Part shown: piece after piece, positions 56,895-64,000 of the stretch
Layout of the letters: each line of letters opens with the position of its first letter
How positions within the stretch are numbered: the stretch's first letter is position 1
Source of the DNA: Lactobacillus rodentium
GTDB lineage: Bacteria; Bacillota; Bacilli; Lactobacillales; Lactobacillaceae
DNA length: 64,000 bases
Reading direction: 5' to 3'
Assembly (NCBI RefSeq): GCF_003423665.1
Contig: NZ_BFBY01000003.1
Location: 62,001-126,000 of the forward strand
The notes under the pieces: generated by a model
The model's database searches: none
What the model saw: the letters and a program-made list of their open reading frames with translations, nothing else
Told to the model about the DNA's origin: nothing
Translations under genes and position numbers: made by a program

Positions 56895-59271
56895 ATTAAT
56901 TGGAAAGATAAATAGTATTGTTTTTGAAAATGATCAAGATCTATTCAAAATTATTGATGTTGAGCTTCTTAATAAGTTACCAGATTATGACCAAGAAAAT
57001 ATTCGTGTAACAGGAAACTTTGGTGAACTTCAACTTGGTAATTCTTATAAATTTAAAGGTGAATTAGTGGTTCATCCAAAATTTGGACCTCAATTTAAAG
57101 CAACAAGTTATGAGCAATTAATGCCGCATGAAGAAGATAGTCTAACAAAATATTTAAGTTCTGAGCAATTTCCTGGAATTGGTAAAAAAACGGCAGAAAA
57201 AATTGTTACTGAATTAGGGACTGATGTTTTAGACTTATTAAAAGAAAATCCTCGAAAAATTGATAGATTGGATTTAACAGCAAAGCAAAAGGATAGTCTC
57301 TTAGGTGGAATCAATAAGATGGATTCCTTATCAGAAGTAGTTTTAAAATTATCAAAATTTGGAATTAAAAAAAAGGTAGCCACTGCAATCTATAAAAGTT
57401 TTCATGGTGAGGCTTTAGACAAAATAAAATCTGATCCATATAGTTTGATTAGTGAAATCAGTGGTTATTCCTTTAAAACTGCTGATGAGATTGGCGCAGA
57501 TTTGGGAATTGAGCCTTATGATGCTCGAAGAATAAAAGGAGCTATCTTTCAAATTTTACAAAATGCTTTAGGTCAAGATGGAGATACTTTCAGAACCCTT
57601 ACTGACCTATTAACACAAGCTGAAGAGTTACTTTCTATTAATGAATATGATCCAATTGCAACTGCTCTTAATGAATTACAAAAAGAGGGGAAAGTAGTAG
57701 TAAATGGAGAAACGGCTGCTCTTCAAAATATTTATCAAGTAGAACAAGATATTGCGCAAGAATTAAAAAGGATTGTTAATACTCGACCAAAAACAGAACA
57801 ATTTACTGATAAAGAAATTAATACAGCTATTAAAAAAGCTGAAAAATCTTTAGAAATTAGCTATGATGATACTCAAAAATTGGCCATCAAGAATGCTATT
57901 AATAATCCTGTTTCAATTTTGACTGGAGGGCCCGGAACAGGAAAAACTACTATTATTAATGGAATTATTTTATGCTTACAAGAATTAGCACAAATTCCTA
58001 GTGCTTCTATTTATAGTGAGGATCCTCCGATTTTACTTGCTGCACCCACTGGCAGAGCAGCTAAACGAATGAGCGAAATTACCGGTATTACGGCTAAAAC
58101 AGTTCACCGGTTACTAGGTTTAGGAATTGGTGAAAATGATGATAGTGAACTAAATGAGCTTAATGGTGATATTTTAATTGTTGATGAAATGTCAATGGTA
58201 GATATGTTCTTATTCCGGTTATTAGTCAAAAGTATTGATTCCACTAGACACATCGTTTTTGTTGGTGATCAAAATCAATTACCTTCAGTAGGAGCTGGAA
58301 ATATTTTTCACGATTTAATAGCTTCCAAAGCTTTTCCCACAACGCAATTAAATACTATTCATCGCCAAGGTGAAGATTCTTCGATTATCAAATTAGCTCA
58401 TGCTATTAATGAGGATCAAGATTTAGCTGAAAAAATTATTTTTGAAAAAACAAATAACTATTCATTTATTTCTTGTAAACCAAATTTAGTGGGACCGGCA
58501 ATTGAGCAAATTGTTAATTATGCCCTTAAACGTGGTTTTAAAAAGGATGATATCCAAGTTTTGGGGGCCATGTATAATGGAACAGGAGGAATTAATCATC
58601 TCAATGAACTTATTCAAGAGATAATTAATCCAGCTCCAGCCAGTGACCAACGGAGAAAAGAATTAAAAGCACATAATGAAGTTTTTCATATTGGTGACCG
58701 AATTTTACAGTTACAAAATAATCCCGAAAAAGATATTTATAATGGTCAAATTGGAAGAGTAATTGGAATTGATGAAGAAAGTAATAAAGAATGTTTAATT
58801 GCTAATTTTGATGGGCGTGAAATAAAATTCGGTAGTAAGGATTTGCTTGATATTACACGTGCATATGCAATTACTGTTCATAAATCACAAGGCTCTGAAT
58901 TTCCTTTAGTAATTTTAAATCTTACTATGCAAAATTACATGATGCTACGAAGAAATTTTTTGTACACTGCAATTACTCGAGCATCAAAAAATTTAGTGAT
59001 GGTTGGAGAAAAACGTGCTTATGAAATGGCTCTCAAAACTCCAGGAAATAATCGGCATACTGGACTCACTCAAAAAATCCAAGAAATTCTTGAAATTAGT
59101 GAAGTTTCATCTAAAGAATTATCTGACTCAGAAACAACGGCTGAAAATACAGATTTAAGTAAAGAAAAAGAAGAAGTCTTGAATAGTAAAGAAAAAATTT
59201 TAACACCTGAATTAATTTATTCAGGTAAAATCGATCCGATGATAGGTATGGAAAATATTAAGCTTAAATAA
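56881..59271 (+). CDS. recD2: RecD2-type ATP-dependent DNA helicase
   Basis: 796 residues, the long RecD form used without RecBC. N-terminal OB-like region and helix-hairpin-helix repeats (FPGIGKKTAEKIVTELG near 98), Walker A LTGGPGTGKTTIING near 348, Walker B ILIVDEMSMVD near 436, and VHKSQGSEFPLVIL near 662 plus TAITRASKNLVMVG near 698. Acts 5' to 3' in replication-fork repair. The C-terminal 60 residues are acidic and variable. Confidence 0.95.
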   Translation: MNQIELIGKINSIVFENDQDLFKIIDVELLNKLPDYDQENIRVTGNFGELQLGNSYKFKGELVVHPKFGPQFKATSYEQLMPHEEDSLTKYLSSEQFPGIGKKTAEKIVTELGTDVLDLLKENPRKIDRLDLTAKQKDSLLGGINKMDSLSEVVLKLSKFGIKKKVATAIYKSFHGEALDKIKSDPYSLISEISGYSFKTADEIGADLGIEPYDARRIKGAIFQILQNALGQDGDTFRTLTDLLTQAEELLSINEYDPIATALNELQKEGKVVVNGETAALQNIYQVEQDIAQELKRIVNTRPKTEQFTDKEINTAIKKAEKSLEISYDDTQKLAIKNAINNPVSILTGGPGTGKTTIINGIILCLQELAQIPSASIYSEDPPILLAAPTGRAAKRMSEITGITAKTVHRLLGLGIGENDDSELNELNGDILIVDEMSMVDMFLFRLLVKSIDSTRHIVFVGDQNQLPSVGAGNIFHDLIASKAFPTTQLNTIHRQGEDSSIIKLAHAINEDQDLAEKIIFEKTNNYSFISCKPNLVGPAIEQIVNYALKRGFKKDDIQVLGAMYNGTGGINHLNELIQEIINPAPASDQRRKELKAHNEVFHIGDRILQLQNNPEKDIYNGQIGRVIGIDEESNKECLIANFDGREIKFGSKDLLDITRAYAITVHKSQGSEFPLVILNLTMQNYMMLRRNFLYTAITRASKNLVMVGEKRAYEMALKTPGNNRHTGLTQKIQEILEISEVSSKELSDSETTAENTDLSKEKEEVLNSKEKILTPELIYSGKIDPMIGMENIKLK

Positions 59272-59308
59272 AAAAGAGGTGTGAACATTTATGTTCACAC
59301 CTCTTTTT
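59271..59308. terminator. bidirectional terminator between recD2 and the lipid kinase gene
   Basis: A perfect 18-pair hairpin: AAAAAGAGGTGTGAACAT, TT, and its complement ending CTTTTT. It overlaps the ends of both convergent genes. Confidence 0.93.
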
Positions 59309-60233
59309 AGAGTAATAGGTTAAATTTATCTACATGAAATAATAAATCAAAATTTTTACTACCTAATTCTTCACCATCTAATTGGCCATACTCAAGATCT
59401 TTTGTAATAACTTCCATTTCTTTGGCACCGTAATAATGAAAATGTGGATCTTTAATTTGTTTTTTTGTAATAATCATTTTACTAAAAAGGTAGACAAACT
59501 TAAAAAATGAAGGTTTTTCAACCACAATTGTATCAAGTAAATGGTTAGTTGGCTTAGCTTTTGGTAAAATTGGAACACCGCCACCAAAATAGGGATGATT
59601 GGTAGTGGTAACAAGATAAGCATTATTAAAAGAATGAATTTTATCGTTTACCTTGACTGTAACTGAAAAGGCAGGTTGATTTAAGATCGCCTTAAAAACA
59701 TTAATTCCGTAAGAAAAATGTCCCCATCTTTTTTTCATATTTGAATTATTGGTTTCCGCTACCACATAGGCATCAAATCCAATACCTAAATTATTTACAA
59801 AATATCCCTCTTGATTGGTATTAACATTAAAATAATAGCCACAATCAAATTCTTTTACTTCAGGATGATTATTTAATTTGGCTATTAATTCTTGAGGCGT
59901 ATATTGAAGATTTAAAGCACGGGCAAAATCGTCCCCAGTTCCAGAAGGAAGATAAGCAATTGGTGTTTGAGGATAGGCTGATCGTTTGATTCCATTTAAA
60001 ACTTGATTTAAAGAACCATCACCACCAATTACAATAATAATAGCATTAGGGTTTAACTTTAAATCATTAGCAAGTTGTTGAGCCGCCTGTGTTAAATAAC
60101 CAGGATACTTTGAAAAAATTGTCTCATAAGCTAAATTATTATTTTCCAAAATTTGGGTAGTGTTGCGATAAGAAAAGGTACCACGATCTGCACCTGATTT
60201 TAAATTTACTAGTAGATAAAATTTTTTACTCAT
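59307..60233 (-). CDS. diacylglycerol/lipid kinase family protein
   Basis: 308 residues, DagK/YegS fold. Catalytic VIGGDGSLNQVLNG near residue 68 and LPSGTGDDFARAL near 96. The C-terminal half has NNLGIGFDAYVVAE and LDGEELG. In relatives such as DgkB it phosphorylates diacylglycerol from lipoteichoic acid synthesis. It has no transmembrane segments. Its ribosome binding site is weak. It lies 44 bases downstream of rnjA with a hairpin between. Confidence 0.88.
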   Translation of the reverse strand: MSKKFYLLVNLKSGADRGTFSYRNTTQILENNNLAYETIFSKYPGYLTQAAQQLANDLKLNPNAIIIVIGGDGSLNQVLNGIKRSAYPQTPIAYLPSGTGDDFARALNLQYTPQELIAKLNNHPEVKEFDCGYYFNVNTNQEGYFVNNLGIGFDAYVVAETNNSNMKKRWGHFSYGINVFKAILNQPAFSVTVKVNDKIHSFNNAYLVTTTNHPYFGGGVPILPKAKPTNHLLDTIVVEKPSFFKFVYLFSKMIITKKQIKDPHFHYYGAKEMEVITKDLEYGQLDGEELGSKNFDLLFHVDKFNLLL

Positions 60234-60254
60234 GTGTATATTTTTCTAAAAAGA

Positions 60255-60273
60255 AAAACCCACGATGGGTTTT
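60255..60273 (-). terminator. rnjA terminator
   Basis: AAAACCCA, CGA loop, TGGGTTTT, five bases after the rnjA stop. The stem is short, so some read-through into the lipid kinase gene is possible. Confidence 0.65.
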
Positions 60274-60277
60274 AACT

Positions 60278-62029
60278 TTAATCATTTTTTATTTGATTTG
60301 GATCTTGTTCATTTTTCTTATTCTTTTTGATAGGTTTACTATCTTTATTTTTGTCAATAATCATGGGTAAGATCATTGGACGACGTTCGGTACGAGAATA
60401 AAGAAAATCTTGCAAGTTTTCAATAATTGCCTTTTTCATTTCACGTTCATCAGGTTTTGGTTTTTGAGCCATTTGTTCTCTGAGAATATGATAGACATGC
60501 TTTTGGGCAGCACTGATTAAGTCAGTAGATTCACGCATGTAAACAAATCCACGACTAAGGATATCGGGACCAGCCAATACTCGTTGATGTTCATAATCAA
60601 CAGTTGCTACTACAACTACTAATCCTTCTTCAGCAAGAATTTGACGATCGCGTACTACTACGTTACCAACATCATCTGAACCAGAAGTATCTACATAAAC
60701 ATCAGGAATATTAATATGACCCGCTAATCTTGATGAATCTTTAGTTAATGCTAAGACATCACCATTCTTTAAAACAAAAGTATGATCAGCTGGAATTCCA
60801 GTTTCTTGAGCAGTTTCAGTATGAACTACTTGCATTCTGTATTCACCATGAACGGGAACAAAAAATCTAGGTTTCATTAATTCAACCAGCATCTTTTGTT
60901 CTTCTTGGCCTGCATGTCCAGAAGTATGTACATTATGAATTTTCCCATGCACAACCTTAGCACCAGCTTCAGTTAATTTATTAATTAAGTGGTTAACACT
61001 TGTTGTATTGCCGGGAATAGGATTTGATGAAAAAATGACTGTATCATTTGGCTTTAAAGATATTTGACGGTGTGTACCATTTGCAATTCTAGAAAGGGCA
61101 GCTAATGGTTCACCTTGAGATCCAGTACAGAGAATCATCACTTGTTCTGGTGGCAGTTTATTAATTTCACTTGCATCAACGATGGTTCCTTCTGGGATGT
61201 CTAAATATCCTAGATCAATACCATTTTGTACACCATTTTCCATCGAACGGCCAAAAATAGCCACTTTTCTTCCTGTATCAATGGCTGCTTGAATTGCAGT
61301 TGATACACGGTATAGATTAGATGCAAAAGTGGCAAAAATAATTCGGCCATCAATACCAGTAATGATATTGTGGAGAGATTGAGCTACAAATCTTTCTGAT
61401 TTAGTAAAAGTTGGAACTTCTGCATTAGTAGAATCAGAAAGTAGAGCTAGAACTCCTTCTTCACCAATTTTAGCCATTTTTTGGAAATTTGGTGCTGGTT
61501 GATTCATTACTGGAGTTAGATCAAATTTCCAATCTCCTGTGAACACCACTGCACCCTCCGGAGTTTGAACAGTAATTCCTAAAGTATCAGGGATAGAGTG
61601 GGTAGTTCTGAAGAAAGAAACAGAAAGTTTTGGAAACTTTAAAACTGTATCTTCGAGTTCTTCATGAAGTTCAGTTGTTTTTAGTAGACCATGTTCTTCT
61701 AGTTTGCCTCTAATTAAGGCTAAGGCAAAAGGTGGGGCATAGACTGGAATTTCAGGGATTTTCTTTAATAAGAAAGGAATCCCACCAATATGATCTTCAT
61801 GTCCATGGCTTACGACTAAAGCCTTAATCTTTTTACGGTTTTTGACTAGATAGGAATAATCTGAGATGACATAGTTAATTCCCATTTCATCATCTTCAGG
61901 GAATTTAATTCCACAGTCCATGATGATAATTTCATCTTGGAATTCAACACAGTACATATTGCGGCCAATTTCGCCTAACCCCCCAATGGCGTAAATGCCG
62001 ACTTCATTATTTTTTAAATTAACAGCCAT
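60278..62029 (-). CDS. rnjA: ribonuclease J1
   Basis: 583 residues, metallo-beta-lactamase/beta-CASP nuclease with both endonuclease and 5'-exonuclease action in mRNA turnover. Begins YAIGGLGEIGRNMYCVE; zinc motif SHGHEDHIGG near 74; GDWKFDLTPV near 166; beta-CASP HNVHTSGHAGQEE near 367 and VHGEYRM near 393. The tail is Lys/Asn-rich. It overlaps rpoY by one base, the conserved Firmicutes pair. J1 is chosen over J2 because of this pairing. Confidence 0.95.
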   Translation of the reverse strand: MAVNLKNNEVGIYAIGGLGEIGRNMYCVEFQDEIIIMDCGIKFPEDDEMGINYVISDYSYLVKNRKKIKALVVSHGHEDHIGGIPFLLKKIPEIPVYAPPFALALIRGKLEEHGLLKTTELHEELEDTVLKFPKLSVSFFRTTHSIPDTLGITVQTPEGAVVFTGDWKFDLTPVMNQPAPNFQKMAKIGEEGVLALLSDSTNAEVPTFTKSERFVAQSLHNIITGIDGRIIFATFASNLYRVSTAIQAAIDTGRKVAIFGRSMENGVQNGIDLGYLDIPEGTIVDASEINKLPPEQVMILCTGSQGEPLAALSRIANGTHRQISLKPNDTVIFSSNPIPGNTTSVNHLINKLTEAGAKVVHGKIHNVHTSGHAGQEEQKMLVELMKPRFFVPVHGEYRMQVVHTETAQETGIPADHTFVLKNGDVLALTKDSSRLAGHINIPDVYVDTSGSDDVGNVVVRDRQILAEEGLVVVVATVDYEHQRVLAGPDILSRGFVYMRESTDLISAAQKHVYHILREQMAQKPKPDEREMKKAIIENLQDFLYSRTERRPMILPMIIDKNKDSKPIKKNKKNEQDPNQIKND

Positions 62030-62253
62030 TAATCCTTAGGTTGAATAGTTGTAAGCTTAAATTCTGGATTTTGTTTTTCATAAGCTAATGAATTACCAGT
62101 TAGTTCTTGGATGAGTTCAATGTTATAGGGGGTATTATCCTCAACCAATTTTCTTGCTTCAACTAAATTATTTGCTTCAAGATAAAGAGTTTGGGTTGTT
62201 TCTCTTCTTGGATTAACGATCTGGTCTTTTTGGTATAAAACTTTATAGATCAT
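62029..62253 (-). CDS. rpoY: RNA polymerase epsilon subunit RpoY
   Basis: 74 residues (formerly DUF1447/YkzG). Begins [20 protein letters not shown], the family signature, and continues [24 protein letters not shown]. Small polymerase subunit. AAGGAGAT precedes the ATG. First gene of rpoY-rnjA. Confidence 0.93.
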   Translation of the reverse strand: MIYKVLYQKDQIVNPRRETTQTLYLEANNLVEARKLVEDNTPYNIELIQELTGNSLAYEKQNPEFKLTTIQPKD

Positions 62254-62391
62254 TTGTTAAATCTCCTTAATATAAAACGTTCAAATTATGAATCAAAAAT
62301 GTGTTATTTGACTCAATAGCTAATAAAATTTTACCATAAATTACAGGGTAAGTATATAAGTAAGAAATCCATTATTTTATACAAAATATAA

Positions 62392-62420
62392 TTGACAAAT
62401 TATCATACTATAAGTATTAT
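62392..62420 (+). promoter_or_regulatory. promoter of small RNA
   Basis: TTGACA (62392-62397), a 17-base spacer and TATTAT (62415-62420). It faces away from rpoY and towards def, which is on the other strand. Confidence 0.75.
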
Positions 62421-62426
62421 TATTAG

Positions 62427-62515
62427 TGTAGATGAGTGGTTATCATCTACATTAGAAGTATCTTCATTCTTCTTAAGTAACATGGGAGTGCTAGCAGGGT
62501 GCTAGCACTTTTTTA
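62427..62515 (+). ncRNA. candidate standalone small RNA, about 89 nt
   Basis: This is the main content of the 357-base gap between rpoY and def. It has its own promoter, a 5' hairpin TGTAGATGA/TCATCTACA (9 pairs, 7-base loop, 62427-62451), a pyrimidine-rich middle (TATCTTCATTCTTCTTAAG), and a strong terminator AGTGCTAGCA, GGG, TGCTAGCACT, T6 (62487-62515). No gene follows on this strand. ATG at 62432 opens only seven codons, without a binding site. The rest of the gap (62254-62391) shows nothing further. Confidence 0.68.
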
Positions 62516-62550
62516 TTGAACATATTTAAAGTGCTAAATTATAAGCACGT

Positions 62551-62590
62551 TAAAAAAGGGATTAGAGTTATAACTCTAATCCCTTTTTTA
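62551..62590. terminator. bidirectional terminator downstream of def
   Basis: A perfect 40-base palindrome whose arms run TAAAAAAGGGATTAGAGTTA. It ends def on the minus strand and backs up the small RNA terminator on the plus strand. Confidence 0.9.
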
Positions 62591-62610
62591 ACAATAATTT
62601 TTTGTTATCG

Positions 62611-63165
62611 TTAGGAAATTACTACTGTATCTTCAGCAAGGTTGAAAGGATTTTCTTTATTGATGCGATCATAGAATAAATGACCATTCAGATGATCGAT
62701 TTCGTGTGAAGCAACAATTGCTGGGTAATCTTTTAAACGAATAGTTTTTTCTTCACCATCAACAGTATAATAATGAATCTTTAACTTATCTGGTCGAGGA
62801 ACATAACCTTCAATATCTTGATCAACACTTAAACAACCTTCACCTTCAGCAATGCAAGCTTGTCTGACAGATTCTGAAATAATTTTAGGGTTCACAAAAA
62901 CCTCTTTAAAAATTATTTCACCTTCATTATTTGGTACAAGTAAAGCAGCCATTTGAATACTACGACCCACTTGTGGAGCAGCCAAACCTACTCCAGCTCG
63001 TAATTGATGTTTTTCAGCAATTTTTGGGTCTTGTGAGTTAACCAAGTATTCCATCATCTCTTCAGCAAATTTTTTATCTTCATCAGAAAGTGGGAAAGAT
63101 AAAGGTTTTGCTACTTTTCTTAAAACTGGATCGCCATCGCGAACAATATCATGCATTAAGATCAA
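62611..63165 (-). CDS. def: peptide deformylase
   Basis: 184 residues, type II form. Removes the formyl group from nascent proteins. Motifs [10 protein letters not shown] near residue 59, EGCLSVD near 110 with the metal Cys, and [11 protein letters not shown] near 152. The start is TTG 63165, eight bases after AGGAGA. ATG 63156 would be 17 bases away and would lose the conserved MIL. Confidence 0.97.
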   Translation of the reverse strand: MILMHDIVRDGDPVLRKVAKPLSFPLSDEDKKFAEEMMEYLVNSQDPKIAEKHQLRAGVGLAAPQVGRSIQMAALLVPNNEGEIIFKEVFVNPKIISESVRQACIAEGEGCLSVDQDIEGYVPRPDKLKIHYYTVDGEEKTIRLKDYPAIVASHEIDHLNGHLFYDRINKENPFNLAEDTVVIS

Positions 63166-63192
63166 AATAAAACTCTCCTTAAATTAAGACTA

Positions 63193-63222
63193 AAAATACA
63201 TATTTTTATCTAAAATTGTCAA
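63193..63222 (-). promoter_or_regulatory. def promoter
   Basis: On the minus strand TTGACA (63222-63217), 18-base spacer, TATTTT (63198-63193). Confidence 0.55.
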
Positions 63223-63305
63223 ATAGAAATATAAAATAACTTATTTAAGTTTATAACACTTTAAAAAAATATTGAAGTAATATCTATTGATAGAAACTAA
63301 TCGTA

Positions 63306-63334
63306 TTGACCAAAGGTTATTATTTTGATAAAAT
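63306..63334 (+). promoter_or_regulatory. typA promoter
   Basis: TTGACC (63306-63311), 17-base spacer, TAAAAT (63329-63334). It leaves a leader of about 108 bases before typA. Confidence 0.72.
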
Positions 63335-63398
63335 CATCAACTGAAACTATACAGATATAAAGCTTCAACAAACTGCAATTTTATTTTTGCATAGAAGA

Positions 63399-63424
63399 GC
63401 TGTGACTGAAGTCACAGTTTTTTT
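63399..63424 (+). terminator. terminator-like hairpin in the typA leader (attenuator candidate)
   Basis: CTGTGACT and AGTCACAG with a TGAA turn, followed by seven T, 25 bases before the typA start and between its promoter and gene. Confidence 0.68.
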
Positions 63425-63448
63425 ATGAAATTCAGGGAGGAATTTCTT

Positions 63449-64000
63449 TTGGCAACAAGAGACGATGTAAGAAATATTGCGATTATTGCGCACGTTGACC
63501 ACGGTAAAACTACTTTGGTTAACCAATTATTAAAACAATCTGATACTTTACCAGAGCATATGAATCTTGAAGATCGTGCAATGGATTCAAATGATATCGA
63601 ACGTGAACGTGGTATCACCATTTTATCTAAAAATACTGCTGTTAAATATGGTGATACTACTATTAACATTTTGGATACCCCAGGACACGCTGACTTCGGT
63701 GGAGAAGTAGAGCGTATCATGCACATGGTGGATGGAGCACTTTTATTAGTTGACGCTTATGAAGGTACTATGCCTCAAACACGTTTTGTATTAAAAAAGG
63801 CATTAGAAGCTGGAGTTAAACCAGTAGTAGTAATTAATAAGATTGACCGTCCAGGTGCTCGTCCTCAAGAAGTTCTAGATGAAGTTCTTGAATTATTTAT
63901 CGAATTAGGTGCTACTGATGAACAATTAGATTTCCCTGTTGTTTATGCTAGTGCGTTAAACGGTACTTCTTCTTATGATTCTGACCCAAGTAAGCAAGAA
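63449..64000 (+). CDS. typA: GTP-binding protein TypA/BipA (3' partial)
   Basis: Translational GTPase tied to ribosome assembly and stress. Start TTG 63449, eight bases after GGGAGG, giving [19 protein letters not shown]1 [10 protein letters not shown]2 region [13 protein letters not shown]3 [14 protein letters not shown] and G4 [10 protein letters not shown] are all seen in the 184 codons present. The frame is open at the right edge, so the remaining 430 or so residues lie outside. Confidence 0.96.
   Translation, partial: MATRDDVRNIAIIAHVDHGKTTLVNQLLKQSDTLPEHMNLEDRAMDSNDIERERGITILSKNTAVKYGDTTINILDTPGHADFGGEVERIMHMVDGALLLVDAYEGTMPQTRFVLKKALEAGVKPVVVINKIDRPGARPQEVLDEVLELFIELGATDEQLDFPVVYASALNGTSSYDSDPSKQE

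Noticed and set aside
62432-62455. Seven-codon frame MSGYHLH in the small RNA hairpin
   Set aside because: No ribosome binding site, and the codons form the two arms of the hairpin; chance is more likely than a leader peptide.
63412-63726. 104-codon minus-strand frame at the right edge
   Set aside because: Lies opposite the start of typA, whose GTPase motifs are unmistakable.

Overview
The window is AT-rich, low-GC Gram-positive chromosome. Gene content and order fit Lactobacillus, most likely the L. gasseri/johnsonii/taiwanensis group: a division and cell-wall (dcw) cluster running mraZ to divIVA to ileS, MreBCD, two T-box leaders, Bacillus-type ThiI and IscS pairs, RNase J with RpoY, and a 6S RNA beside rarA and a universal stress gene. 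Species is inferred from gene content only.

Layout: 1-1159 is rodA, open at the left edge. An IS3-family element (1190-2660) sits inside the rodA terminator. Positions 2685-6512 are mostly on the minus strand: uspA, a small membrane protein, 6S RNA, rarA, a YueI-family gene, and rpsD with a structured leader. Positions 6621-13742 carry ezrA, iscS-thiI (4-thiouridine/thiamine sulfur transfer), and an MFS transporter with sucrose phosphorylase behind a strong promoter and a palindromic operator-like site.

Positions 13923-21430 are the accessory island and the most interesting part. A small FxxxD-ending helical protein, a coiled-coil protein and a 631-residue LXG-like protein look like a type VII secretion toxin with its two targeting partners. 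They are followed by two orphan copies of the toxin's C-terminal tip and six paralogous lipoproteins, which are probably immunity proteins; two of the six are broken. The toxin tips and the adjacent lipoproteins appear to vary together. Surface anchoring of the lipoproteins suggests the toxin acts outside the cytoplasm. No secretion machinery is encoded in the window.

Positions 21607-34180 hold pepO, rsuA, a zinc-ribbon membrane protein, T-box-valS-folC-HAD-radC, mreBCD, a 41-residue minus-strand membrane peptide gene and a DUF3397 gene. Positions 34307-47825 are the dcw cluster with three MraZ-box-like repeats, followed by T-box-ileS. Positions 50840-59271 carry a cold-shock-like gene, Nudix, mtnN, a second cysteine desulfurase with DUF1831 and mnmA, a phosphatase, a TPR protein and recD2. 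Positions 59307-63165 are mainly minus strand: a lipid kinase, rnjA-rpoY and def. Between rpoY and def lies a short plus-strand RNA unit with its own promoter and terminator. typA begins at 63449 behind a leader containing a terminator-like hairpin and runs off the right edge.
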